Source: Gemmatimonadaceae bacterium (GTDB lineage: Bacteria > Gemmatimonadota > Gemmatimonadetes > Gemmatimonadales > Gemmatimonadaceae). Taken from it: a stretch of DNA of 64,000 bases. The notes under the pieces were generated by a model that did no database searches, was not told where the DNA came from, and saw nothing but the letters and a program-made list of their open reading frames with translations. A program made the translations under genes and the position numbers. The stretch spans positions 2,945,192-3,009,191 of the forward strand of contig JAHBVT010000001.1 in NCBI GenBank assembly GCA_019637355.1. The letters run 5' to 3'. This document shows, in pieces, positions 25,705 through 33,915 of the stretch. Within the stretch, counting starts at the first letter, position 1, and each line of letters starts with the position of its first letter.

Positions 25705-26310
25705 CTAGCGCAGGCCGGGCAGGGTCGCGGCGACGGCGACGGCGAGTGTGATGCGCAGGTTGTCGTCGCCAGGGCGGGCGGGCCACTCCGCCGCTGCCGC
25801 GACGACGCCAAGTGCCGCCGCGACCCCCGGCGTGACCGCGAGGAGCCAGCGCGCGCCGAGTGCGGTGGCCAGCGCGCAGGCCACCGCACCGGCGATCGTC
25901 TTGCCGGTCGCCGGTCGGCGTCGCAGCGCGCGGACCGCGCGTCCCGCGAGCGCGGCCGCGGCATCCCCGACGGCGGCGGCCCAGAGTGCCGCGATCGCTG
26001 CGCGTTCCGGGGCCAGCCACGCGACTGACGCCATTCCGAGTGCAAGCCAGGTGGCACCGGTGAGCGCGTGCTCCTCGCGCGCGCGGAGCAGTGGTCCGAC
26101 CGCCGCGAGAAAGCGGGATTGCACGGATGGGGCGTTTCGCCGCAGGAGCTCAACAATCACGGCGATGGCGACGGCGGCGGACAGTGCGGCTCGTACCTGC
26201 TCCGCGGTCAGCGCTCCGTAGGCCCACGCGATCGGCAACGCCGCCGTGGCCGCGTGCAGTGCCTTGCGCGCCACTTCCGCGCGGAGCGTGAGCGCGGCCG
26301 GCGCGCTCAC
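25705..26310 (-). CDS. diacylglycerol/polyprenol kinase-like membrane protein
   Basis: 201 residues, very hydrophobic (about six membrane segments), resembling the CTP-dependent dolichol/phytol kinase family (SEC59/VTE5). Visible landmarks are EVARKALHAATAALPI near the N-terminus (RK-x-x-H pattern) and AAAVGDAAAALAGR with the conserved Asp in a membrane loop. A lipid or polyprenol phosphorylation role is inferred. It overlaps the GWxTD gene by four bases and precedes polA after ten. Confidence 0.65.
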   Translation of the reverse strand: MSAPAALTLRAEVARKALHAATAALPIAWAYGALTAEQVRAALSAAVAIAVIVELLRRNAPSVQSRFLAAVGPLLRAREEHALTGATWLALGMASVAWLAPERAAIAALWAAAVGDAAAALAGRAVRALRRRPATGKTIAGAVACALATALGARWLLAVTPGVAAALGVVAAAAEWPARPGDDNLRITLAVAVAATLPGLR

Positions 26311-27680
26311 CGGAGCTGGCGGCGGAGCTCCACCTCGAAGCGCGCGTCGCTCGTCTGCGTCAGCCGCCAGCGCCCTGCGCCCGTCTGGTCAAAGAACTGC
26401 AGCTGCAGGGCGCGATCGCGATACTCCCACAGCTGCTGCCGCGCGCGGCCGAAGTCCGTGACCGTGGGTTCGAAGATCTGGTCCGGTTCGCCGAGCACGA
26501 TGAAGACCTTCCCGCGGTCGGACATCCATCCGGCGACGCCGTCCTCGCGGAACCGGGCGTTGGCGCGCAGCAGCCGCCCGAAGTACGCGCGGAGGTCTTC
26601 GTGCACGGGCGTCGTGGGGATGGAATCCGTCTCGCGCATAAACGCCAGCCACGCCGCGGGGCGCTGCTCCTCTGGCGCTTCGCGCAGGGCCTGCAGGCGT
26701 GCGGGGCGCGCGAAGTACCGCAGGAACTGCAGCATATCCTCGAAGCGCGCAATCGGCAGGTCGTCACCGAAGCCCACGTACACGAAGGTGCTCGCGGTGT
26801 CGCGACCGCCGCTGCCGATGAACGACAGCTGCGAGACGCCGATGCCGAGGCGCGTCACCGGCACCTGGATCACGCCCGTGGCGATGCCCTCGTGCGGACG
26901 GAGCCCGGCGAGCTCGGTCCACATCACCCGCCCACCCTCGGTCCGGGCCACGAGTTCGAGCAGCGTGTCGCCGGGAGACAGGCTTTCGAGATACAGAGGT
27001 AGCACGGAATCCTGGCCCAGAGACGCCATGGCCCGCGGGCGCGCAAGGATGAACGGCAGGGAATCGCGCGTCTCGCGCGCGATCACCTTGTTGACCGGCA
27101 CCGGCGTCGAGAGCGCGCGCTGCTGGAAGTCGGGCACCTGCAACGTCAGCTGCTCGGTCACGCCGCGCTGGCTGCTGACGTCGCGCAGGACCAGCGTCAG
27201 GCGATACTCCCCGGGCCGCAGGTCAAAGATTTCCTGGAAGACCACGCTCTCGTCGCCTCGTTCCGTCTCGCGGAAGGAGCCGACGACGACCGTCTCCGTG
27301 GTCTCGGTCGTGAAGGCCAGTTGCCCGTCGCGCTCGACCGTGATGCCCACGCTGTAGTTGGCGCGGAAGCGGTTGTCCGTCTCCCGGTTGAAGCGCAGCG
27401 CGTTGGGCGAGAAGCCCACGACGAGCGCGACGTGCGTCGTGTCCGGGCTCGCGGCCGGCACGTAGGCTACGCGGCCCACGACCGGAAACGGCACGCCGCG
27501 CGCGATGAGTCCCATCTGCCGGTAGATCGGCGTAGGGTCGAAGGAAATGACGCGCTGGTCGCGCTGGACGCCCGGGGCCGAGCTTCCCGCGGCACCGGAC
27601 GCGCCGCCGCAGGCTGCAATCACGAGGCAGAGGCCGAGCGCCGAGAGGCGTCGCACGGAGGCGGGGTAGTGAGAGGTCAT
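26307..27680 (-). CDS. GWxTD domain-containing lipoprotein
   Basis: 457 residues with a lipoprotein signal (lipobox IAAC near residue 24), a central beta-rich region with Asp/Arg-rich strands, and a C-terminal GWxTD domain whose motif here reads GWMSDRGKVFIVLGEPD. The domain is frequent in Acidobacteria, Gemmatimonadota and relatives and has no established function. A TAGATT hexamer on the minus strand at 27707-27702 could be its -10 element with a leader of about 15 bases. Confidence 0.88.
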   Translation of the reverse strand: MTSHYPASVRRLSALGLCLVIAACGGASGAAGSSAPGVQRDQRVISFDPTPIYRQMGLIARGVPFPVVGRVAYVPAASPDTTHVALVVGFSPNALRFNRETDNRFRANYSVGITVERDGQLAFTTETTETVVVGSFRETERGDESVVFQEIFDLRPGEYRLTLVLRDVSSQRGVTEQLTLQVPDFQQRALSTPVPVNKVIARETRDSLPFILARPRAMASLGQDSVLPLYLESLSPGDTLLELVARTEGGRVMWTELAGLRPHEGIATGVIQVPVTRLGIGVSQLSFIGSGGRDTASTFVYVGFGDDLPIARFEDMLQFLRYFARPARLQALREAPEEQRPAAWLAFMRETDSIPTTPVHEDLRAYFGRLLRANARFREDGVAGWMSDRGKVFIVLGEPDQIFEPTVTDFGRARQQLWEYRDRALQLQFFDQTGAGRWRLTQTSDARFEVELRRQLR

Positions 27681-27756
27681 CGCAGGGCGTGGTGTTCCGA
27701 TAATCTACACCGCGCCCCCGCGCCAAGATCGTGGCATCGGTGCCCGCGGGGCCGTC

Positions 27757-27785
27757 TTGCACGGACCTGCGCGGATACGTAGCTT
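27757..27785 (+). promoter_or_regulatory. leaderless promoter of the Ser/Thr kinase gene
   Basis: TTGCAC (27757-27762), exactly 17 bases, then TAGCTT (27780-27785), which ends seven bases before GTG 27793. The predicted transcription start coincides with the start codon. No Shine-Dalgarno is present. Confidence 0.75.
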
Positions 27786-27792
27786 CGGCGCC

Positions 27793-28701
27793 GTGACACG
27801 CGATGCCCTCGTCGGATCGACATTGGCCGGGTACACCCTCCTCGACCGAGTCGGCGAAGGGGGGACTGCGACCGTCTACCGCGCCACGCACCCGGAACAC
27901 GGAACGGTGGCCTTCAAAGTGCTGCGCGAGAAGCTCCGCCAGGACCGCACCGCCGTGGCGCGCTTCACGCGCGAGGCGGGCTTCGGCACGCGGGTGCAGC
28001 ACCCGAACGTGATCCGCACGATTCAGACGGGCGAGGACGGCGGCATCCCGTTCCTCGTGATCGAGTGGGCGGCGGGCGAGTTGCTGGAGTCGTACGCCAA
28101 GCGGCACGCGCCGTTCCCGCCGGACGAGGTCGCGTCGGTCATCAGCCAGATCGCCGGGGCCGTCTATGCCGCGCACGTGGCCGGCATCGTGCATCGCGAC
28201 CTCAAGCCGGATAACGTGATGTACGATCACGACAGCCGGACGGTCAAATTGCTCGATTTCGGCATCGCGACGGCGACCGACGCGACACCTGACCAGCGCC
28301 TGACGCGCGCCGGCTTCTTCGTCGGCACGCTGATGTACGTGGCACCCGAAGCGCTCTCCGGCGAGATCGTCTCGCCCGCTGCGGACCAATACTCGCTGGC
28401 CACGATGGCGTACCTGTTCCTCACGGGCACGCTGCCGTACACGGCGCGCAGCCCTCGGGATATGTTCACTCAGCTGCTCTCGCAGCCACCGGTCCCGCTG
28501 AACAAGGCCAAGCCCGACATCGTCTTCCGGCCCGAGGTCGAGGCCGTCGTGATGAAGGGGCTCGCCAAGCTGCCGAGCGACCGCTATGCGGATGTCGTCG
28601 CCTTTGCCGACGCGCTGGCCGAGGTGCTCACGGATCCGTTCCCCGCGGCGAACGCCGGCGGCAGCCTGCTGTCGAAGATGAAGGGTCTCTTCGGGCGCTG
28701 A
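27793..28701 (+). CDS. eukaryotic-type Ser/Thr protein kinase
   Basis: A 302-residue soluble kinase consisting almost only of the catalytic domain: Gly-rich loop GEGGTATVY, Lys in VAFKVLREK, HRDLKPDN, DFGIAT (metal-binding Asp), an APE-type motif (VAPEAL) and the helical C-lobe. Unlike PknB types it has no membrane segment or PASTA repeats. The short tail ends MKGLFGR. The start follows from the promoter seven bases upstream. It converges with the histidine-kinase gene after five bases. Confidence 0.93.
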   Translation: MTRDALVGSTLAGYTLLDRVGEGGTATVYRATHPEHGTVAFKVLREKLRQDRTAVARFTREAGFGTRVQHPNVIRTIQTGEDGGIPFLVIEWAAGELLESYAKRHAPFPPDEVASVISQIAGAVYAAHVAGIVHRDLKPDNVMYDHDSRTVKLLDFGIATATDATPDQRLTRAGFFVGTLMYVAPEALSGEIVSPAADQYSLATMAYLFLTGTLPYTARSPRDMFTQLLSQPPVPLNKAKPDIVFRPEVEAVVMKGLAKLPSDRYADVVAFADALAEVLTDPFPAANAGGSLLSKMKGLFGR

Positions 28702-28706
28702 GTCGG

Positions 28707-29621
28707 TCAGCCCTGCGCCCGCGGCGCGGGGTCCACCGGCAGCCAACACGTGAACGTGCTGCCGCGGCCCATCACGCTCTCGACCGTGATGTCGCCCTCG
28801 AGCAACCGCGCCAAGCGTCGCGTGATGGTGAGGCCGAGCCCGGTGCCGCGGCGCACGGAATCCGAGCGCGACCCCGGATCCACCTGTTCGAACTCGTCGA
28901 AGATGCGCTGCTGGTCCTTCTCGGCGATGCCGATTCCGCTGTCCGTCACCTGGAGCGCGACCCACGACCCGCCGGCGGCGAGCAGCGGGCGCTGACGCAC
29001 GGCGCGCTCTTCGAGGAGGCGCGCCGGATCGGCTACCAGCGTCGCGCGGACGGTGATGCTGCCGGCGGGCGTGTACTTCACCGCGTTGCCCAGCAGGTTG
29101 ATGAGGACCTGCCGCAGGTGCATCGGGTCCGTGCTGAGCCGCGGCAATGTCGCCGGCACGTGGATGGAGAGCGTGAGACCTTTCTCCGTGATGAGCGGCT
29201 CGACCTCGCTGGCGACGTCAATCACGAACGCGCGCAGGGAGAGCGGTTCGCGCTGCACCTCGAGGCGGCCGGCCGAAAGCTTGGCGAGGTCGAGAATCTG
29301 GTCCACCAGCGCCTGCAGGTGCTCAGCAGAGGCCTGGATGCGCTCGACTGGGCCGACCATCCGCGGCGCGAGCTCGCCGTATGAGCCGTCGCGGAGCAGG
29401 TCGACGTAGCCGACGATGGCGGCCAGCGGGGTGCGCAGCTCGTGCGAGACGTTGGCCAGGAACTCGCTCTTGGCGCGGTTGGCGCGGGCCAACTCGAAGG
29501 ACAGATGCTCGAGCTCGGCGCTGCGCTCGCGCAGCCGCCGCCGCCGCGCGCGCTCGCTGACGAGCACGACGCCGAGGAGGACGGCGGCAGCCGCCACTGC
29601 AAGCCACATCAGCATCGCCAC
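28707..29621 (-). CDS. sensor-less membrane histidine kinase
   Basis: About 304 residues: one N-terminal membrane helix (MLMWLAVAAAAVLLGVVLV), a short coiled coil, the HisKA dimerisation domain with phospho-acceptor His in NVSHELRTPLAAIVGY, then HATPase with N-box LINLLGNAVKYTP, DSGIGI, a GTGLGL G-box and ESVMGRGSTF. There is no periplasmic or PAS sensor domain and no adjacent response regulator, so the partner and signal are unknown. The start may be GTG 29621 or ATG 29615. It is divergent from pyrE. Confidence 0.9.
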   Translation of the reverse strand: MAMLMWLAVAAAAVLLGVVLVSERARRRRLRERSAELEHLSFELARANRAKSEFLANVSHELRTPLAAIVGYVDLLRDGSYGELAPRMVGPVERIQASAEHLQALVDQILDLAKLSAGRLEVQREPLSLRAFVIDVASEVEPLITEKGLTLSIHVPATLPRLSTDPMHLRQVLINLLGNAVKYTPAGSITVRATLVADPARLLEERAVRQRPLLAAGGSWVALQVTDSGIGIAEKDQQRIFDEFEQVDPGSRSDSVRRGTGLGLTITRRLARLLEGDITVESVMGRGSTFTCWLPVDPAPRAQG

Positions 29622-29622
29622 A

Positions 29623-29651
29623 TTGACCGCTACGCCCTCCGAGGGTAGCCT
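29623..29651 (+). promoter_or_regulatory. leaderless promoter of pyrE
   Basis: TTGACC (29623-29628), a 17-base spacer and TAGCCT (29646-29651), then six bases to the pyrE ATG. This is the best-matching promoter in the window. Its -35 abuts the start codon of the divergent histidine-kinase gene. Confidence 0.8.
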
Positions 29652-29657
29652 CCCCGA

Positions 29658-30209
29658 ATGGATCCCCGTACCCGACTCCTCGACCTCCTCGCGACGCGCA
29701 GCGCGCGCCGCGGCTCCTTCACCCTCGCCTCCGGCCGGCAGTCCGACTTGTACGTCGATTGCCGCCCGACAACGATGCACCCGGAGGGCCTCGCCGCCAT
29801 CGGTCCGCTCGGCCTGCACGCCATCGGCGAGCGCGGATGGAAGCCCGACTCCGTCGGCGGGCTGACGCTCGGCGCCGACCCCGTGAGCTACGCCATCGCG
29901 TACGCCAGCCAACTCGCGGGCATTCCCGTCCGCGCGTTCACGGTGCGGAAGGAAGCCAAAACGCACGGCACGGGCAAGGTGATCGAGGGCGCCTTTGAGT
30001 CGGGTGACCGCGTCGTCGTCGTCGAGGACGTGATCACCACCGGCGGCTCCGCGCTGCGCGCAGTCGAGGCCATTCGTGCCGCCGGCGGCCACGTCGTCGG
30101 CGTGCTCGCGGTCGTCGACCGCAGCGAAGGCGGGCGCGAAGCGATCGAGGCCGCCGGGCTCGAGGTCGCGTCCCTGGTGACGGCGGCCGAGATCGTCGCG
30201 CGGATGTAG
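29658..30209 (+). CDS. pyrE: orotate phosphoribosyltransferase
   Basis: 183 residues; converts orotate and PRPP to OMP in pyrimidine synthesis. The PRPP-binding loop VVVVEDVITTGGSA and the N-terminal GSFTLASGRQSDLYVD region (orotate contact) are intact, as is the flexible loop KEAKTHGTG. It stands alone, away from other pyr genes; upp at 40.6 kb provides uracil salvage. It converges with the AraC-type gene after nine bases. Confidence 0.96.
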   Translation: MDPRTRLLDLLATRSARRGSFTLASGRQSDLYVDCRPTTMHPEGLAAIGPLGLHAIGERGWKPDSVGGLTLGADPVSYAIAYASQLAGIPVRAFTVRKEAKTHGTGKVIEGAFESGDRVVVVEDVITTGGSALRAVEAIRAAGGHVVGVLAVVDRSEGGREAIEAAGLEVASLVTAAEIVARM

Positions 30210-30218
30210 CGCCGCCCG

Positions 30219-31127
30219 CTACACGACGCGCCGATGCAGCGCCGGCCGGCGATCGGCGACGCTCGGCGGCACCGGACGCATTCCGGGGCGCAGCGTCAGC
30301 GGCCGTAGCTCGCGCAGCGCGGCCACGTGCGGCCGCACCAGCTCGTCGAGGAAGCGCTCGAGCATCCGCTCTGCGGTGTAGGTCCGCCGGAACTCGCCGG
30401 CCGAGATGCCGAGGAAGGTCTGCACGTGGCGCCCGAAGCTCTGTGGCGAGGAGAACTCCAGCGCGTTGGCGACGTCGGCGATGGAGTGTCCGTGGTCCTC
30501 GAAGAGCCGGGCGGCGCGCACCAACCGGGCATAGGCCAGGTAGCGCTTCGGCGCGGGGAGCTTGGCCCGGAAGAACCGGCTCATCAGCGTGCTTGGCAGC
30601 ACCTGCATCCGCAGCGCCAGCGCCTGGACGGTGTCGTTGCGCGCGCTCGCGGCGAACAACGCCTCGAAGAAGAGCCAAGTCTCGTCCGCGACGGGCGCGA
30701 GGATCTCGCGTAGCTTTGCCAACGCCAAGCGGTCCGTGGCGCGCATCGCCTCCGCGGAGAGGATGCGCCGCAGCTGGCTCCAGCCCGCCGGCACGCGCAC
30801 GTCCACCAAGCGCGTGATGCCCGCGTTGCCGATGCGCAGCAGGATTTCCGCGGAGGGCGGCTCGGCGCCGAGCAGCGCGACCGTCGGCACCGTCGGGAAC
30901 TCGCGTACCACGGCTGCCACGCGGCGGTCGAGCTGCCCGCCGCAGCGCACGACGCCCAGCAGTACGGCCCCGACACGACCGCGCTTGAGGTCCTCGAGTG
31001 CGTCCGCCACGCTCTCGCGGTGGATCGTGCGGTAGAGGCCTTCGCCCGCCGCGTCCACGCGGGCGCGCTCGGCGGGATCGAGGACGGTGACGACGGGAGC
31101 CTGCAGGGTGGGCAGCGGGGCGCTCAT
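30219..31127 (-). CDS. AraC-type regulator with N-terminal receiver-like region
   Basis: 302 residues. Residues 1-105 resemble a degenerate response-regulator receiver (VVTVLDPAE, AVLLGVVRC, VPTVALLG) without a clear phospho-Asp pocket. The middle is helical, and a two-HTH AraC domain spans about 165-260 (VQALALRMQVLPSTLMSRFF and HSIADVANALEFSSPQSFGRH), with a basic C-terminal extension. GGAGG lies four bases before the ATG, one of the few strong Shine-Dalgarno sequences here. Target genes unknown. Confidence 0.8.
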   Translation of the reverse strand: MSAPLPTLQAPVVTVLDPAERARVDAAGEGLYRTIHRESVADALEDLKRGRVGAVLLGVVRCGGQLDRRVAAVVREFPTVPTVALLGAEPPSAEILLRIGNAGITRLVDVRVPAGWSQLRRILSAEAMRATDRLALAKLREILAPVADETWLFFEALFAASARNDTVQALALRMQVLPSTLMSRFFRAKLPAPKRYLAYARLVRAARLFEDHGHSIADVANALEFSSPQSFGRHVQTFLGISAGEFRRTYTAERMLERFLDELVRPHVAALRELRPLTLRPGMRPVPPSVADRRPALHRRVV

Positions 31128-31245
31128 TGAACCTCCGGCGAGGACGGGTGTCGGCCAGCGAACGCGGCCATCCTACCAGGCGCCGGTCACCCTCTCGTCA
31201 CCGATGCCGCTCCGCGCCGGCGTGCCGCGTCATTGGCGCTTCCGC

Positions 31246-31251
31246 TAGATT
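31246..31251 (+). promoter_or_regulatory. -10 element of rnpB
   Basis: TAGATT, seven bases before the first base of the predicted P1 helix of RNase P RNA. No clear -35 is visible at 16-18 bases upstream. Confidence 0.5.
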
Positions 31252-31257
31252 GTCGAG

Positions 31258-31637
31258 GTGGTCCTGTCGGACGATCGCGTCGCGGTTTCGGCTGCGCCGA
31301 GGAAAGTCCGGGCTCCCGGGACACGCTGCCAGGTAACGCCTGGGCACGCGCGCGCTTCGGCGTACCGCGTGACGGACAGTGCAACAGAAAGCAAACCGCC
31401 TTCGGGACACCGGAGGTAAGGGTGAAATGGTGGGGTAAGAGCCCACCGCGTCGTCGGTAACGGCGACGGCACGGCAAACCCCAGCGGGAGCAAGGCCAAA
31501 TAGGCGGCGAGCAGCAGTCCTCTGCGATCAAGACGCCGCGGGTTGGCCGCTAGAGCATCCGTGCGAACGGACGCCGAGAGGAATGATCGTCCGGGGCGGC
31601 AACGTCCCGACAGAACCCGGCTTACAGACAGGACCCA
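31258..31637 (+). ncRNA. rnpB: RNase P RNA, bacterial type A
   Basis: The catalytic RNA that trims tRNA 5' ends. Universal core blocks are present in order: GAGGAAAGTCCGGGCTCC near 31300, ACAGAAAGCAAACCGCC near 31383, GGTAAGGGTGAAATGGTGGG near 31415, AGAGCCCACCGCG and, near the 3' end, GACAGAACCCGGCTTACAGA. The ends pair as P1: GGTCCTGTC (31260-31268) with GACAGGACC (31627-31635). Boundaries are estimated from that helix and the upstream -10. The interval 31128-31257 has no gene. Confidence 0.96.
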
Positions 31638-31706
31638 CGCTGGACCGGCGGGGGCGGTGCCATCGGGCACTCGCCCCCGTCGTGCGTCTTGGGGTATCGT
31701 ACGCGA

Positions 31707-32564
31707 ATGCGCGTCCTCGTCCTTGCCGCCGTGTGTGTCGTGCTCGCGGGCTGCGCCCCGCGCTCGGGCGGGGCGCCGTCGCGCGGGCCCGCGCCGCCCG
31801 CGCGCGCCGGTGTCGCCGCCGACTCGCTCGCCGCGCCCTGGGAGTTCCGCGATCTCGGCCGCCCGCGCACGCAGCAGATCACGACCGCCGCCGTGGTGTA
31901 CGCCACGGTCGACTCGGTGACGCGCGTCGACAGCGTGGCCACCGACGTCCGCCTCGAGTGGTCCGTCCTGCCGGATCGCGAGCCGCTTCGCGTGGCGGGC
32001 TTGGTGCGCGCCTTCGGAATCCGCGGTGCCGGCGACAGCGCCTGGCGCGCGCTGCCCGCCCCCACGCTTCCGACGTCGTTCGTCGCGGCCATCACCGCGT
32101 CCGGTGGAGCGCCGGTGCTCGTGAACCCTGATGCCGCAAGCTGCCTTGCCACGGCCGCCGTCGCCGGTGGCTGGCGCGAGACCTGGGTCGGGGCGCCGTC
32201 CGCGCTGCGGCCCGGAATGACCTGGTCAGACTCGACGGATTACCCGTTGTGCCGCGATGGCGTCGTCCTCGAGGTGACGTCGGTGCGCCGCTTCACCGCG
32301 ACGGAGGCCGTGGTGCATCAGGGGCGCGTCGCGGTCTCGGTGACGCGCGAGTCGCGCGTGCGAATGTCCGGCCACGGCGTGCAGTTCGGCGATTCGGTGC
32401 GCGTGCGTGCGGAGGGTGAAGGCACGGCGACACTCTTGCTTTCGCGCGATGGCGGCGTCATCGTCGCCGGCAATGGCGAGTCCGAGCTCCGCCTGACGCT
32501 CGAAGGGCGCCGGCGCACGCAGCAGCTCGTGCAACACAGCGCCCTCTCGATTTCCGCGCCCTGA
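31707..32564 (+). CDS. lipoprotein of unknown function
   Basis: 285 residues with a lipobox (LAGC, Cys at about residue 16), a Gly/Pro/Arg linker and a beta-rich domain. ATG 31707 is preferred over an upstream GTG at 31689. TATCGT ends six bases before this ATG, matching the spacing of the other leaderless genes. No family recognised. It converges with dnaN after 17 bases. Confidence 0.75.
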   Translation: MRVLVLAAVCVVLAGCAPRSGGAPSRGPAPPARAGVAADSLAAPWEFRDLGRPRTQQITTAAVVYATVDSVTRVDSVATDVRLEWSVLPDREPLRVAGLVRAFGIRGAGDSAWRALPAPTLPTSFVAAITASGGAPVLVNPDAASCLATAAVAGGWRETWVGAPSALRPGMTWSDSTDYPLCRDGVVLEVTSVRRFTATEAVVHQGRVAVSVTRESRVRMSGHGVQFGDSVRVRAEGEGTATLLLSRDGGVIVAGNGESELRLTLEGRRRTQQLVQHSALSISAP

Positions 32565-32581
32565 CGGGTGCGCCGCTCCTG

Positions 32582-33688
32582 TCAGTCGACGAGGCGCAGC
32601 GGCATCAGCAGGCAGAGGTACTTCGCCGAGTCCGACCAGCCCTCGGGCTCGATCGTCGACGCGCGCTCCGGCGCGCGGAAGGTCATCCGCACCTCGTCGG
32701 TCGGCATATAGCGCAGGATCTCGAGTAGGTACGCCGCGTTGAAGCCGATGTCGAGCGGATCGCCCTCAAAGCGGATCGGCAGCTCGTCCTGGGCCTCGCC
32801 GAGGTCGGGGGTGCTCACGGAGAACTTGAGCATCCCGGCATTGAACGAGAGGCGAATGCGGTGGGTCTGGTCGGACGCGACGACGCTCATTCGCCGCAGG
32901 GCGCTGGTGAGCGCCGCACGGTCGACGATGGCGTACTTGTCGTTGTCCTTGGGAATGACCTGTTCGTAGCCGGGATACGGGCCCTCGATGAGGCGCGTGT
33001 ACACCGACGTGAACGGCGAGCGGAAGCCAAGGTGGTTCTCGCCCTGCGCGACCTCGAGCTCTTCCTCTGCCGGGAAGAGGCGGCGGATCTGCTCAAGCGC
33101 CTTTGGCGGAATGATGAGATCCGCCTTCTGCCCCGCCTTCACCGGCACTTCCATCTTCGCCAAGCGATGCCCGTTGGTGGCTACCATCCGCATCGCGTCG
33201 CTACGCAGCTCCCAGAGAACGCCATTGAGGATCGGGCGGCTTTCCTCGGTGCTGGCGGCAAAGGCGGTGTGCCCGATGAGCTTCTGCAACTCGCCCGACG
33301 GTACGCGCACCGCCTTCTCGAACTGCACGGCGGGGAAGCTCGGGAACTCCGACTTCGGCAGGCCCAGCAGCTTGAACTTCGAACGGCCGCATTCGAGCGT
33401 GATGCGCTGGTCGCCGGTGGCCGAGATGCGCACGGGCGAGGGCGGCAGCTCGCGCGCGATCTCGCTGAGCTTGCGTGCGGGAATCGTGATCGCGCCCATC
33501 GCCTCGACGTCGGCGGTCACCTCCGTCGAGACCGCGATGTCGAGGTCGGTGCCGGAAATCCGGATGCCCTTGTCCGTGGTCTGCACCAGGAGATTGGCAA
33601 GCACCGGCAGCGTCGTCTTGTTGGGCACCGCCGGCGTGACGGCGGCGAGCCCTTCCTGGAGCTTCTCGCGTGTGATCGTGAAGCGCAT
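32582..33688 (-). CDS. dnaN: DNA polymerase III beta subunit (sliding clamp)
   Basis: A 368-residue processivity clamp, three repeated domains, normal length. Landmarks are MRFTITREKLQEGLAAV at the N-terminus, FPAVQFEKAV, the HRLAKMEVPV segment, and the C-terminal CLLMPLRLVD, the usual clamp ending. It lies downstream of dnaA in the same orientation, with the candidate oriC in the 227 bases between. recF does not follow, unlike in many bacteria. Confidence 0.97.
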   Translation of the reverse strand: MRFTITREKLQEGLAAVTPAVPNKTTLPVLANLLVQTTDKGIRISGTDLDIAVSTEVTADVEAMGAITIPARKLSEIARELPPSPVRISATGDQRITLECGRSKFKLLGLPKSEFPSFPAVQFEKAVRVPSGELQKLIGHTAFAASTEESRPILNGVLWELRSDAMRMVATNGHRLAKMEVPVKAGQKADLIIPPKALEQIRRLFPAEEELEVAQGENHLGFRSPFTSVYTRLIEGPYPGYEQVIPKDNDKYAIVDRAALTSALRRMSVVASDQTHRIRLSFNAGMLKFSVSTPDLGEAQDELPIRFEGDPLDIGFNAAYLLEILRYMPTDEVRMTFRAPERASTIEPEGWSDSAKYLCLLMPLRLVD

Positions 33689-33735
33689 CTGCGGCAGGCG
33701 GAGGAATGTGGAACGGCGCGAAAGCCTTCTGTTGC

Positions 33736-33915
33736 TATCTACTGAATTATCAAGCAGTAGAAGTAGTAGAAAGCTGTGGATTGTAGACGAACGGCGAAAG
33801 TGCTTGTCGTACCGAATCTTCGCCGCGGGCCTTCACGTGCATTGTGCGTGGACGGGGTGTGGACGCCGGGGGGAAACTCGAGCGACCCCAGCCCGCCGTG
33901 TTGATGGTGTGGACT
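33736..33915. other. oriC: candidate chromosomal replication origin (oriC) with DnaA-trios
   Basis: On the minus strand the region reads, after the dnaA stop: several GTCCACAC-type DnaA-box-like sites (near 33908, 33858 and 33850), a box CAATCCACA (33783-33775), a GC dinucleotide, then trinucleotides that on the plus strand read CAG TAG AAG TAG TAG AAA (33755-33772), followed by A/T-rich DNA (33736-33754). This matches the basal origin unwinding element (DnaA box, GC, DnaA-trios 3'-(G/A)AT-5') described in B. subtilis, in the same dnaA-dnaN interval. Confidence 0.75.

Noticed and set aside
33830-33845. TTCACGTGCATTGTG as a third parS
   Set aside because: Only the central part matches; the right arm is wrong.
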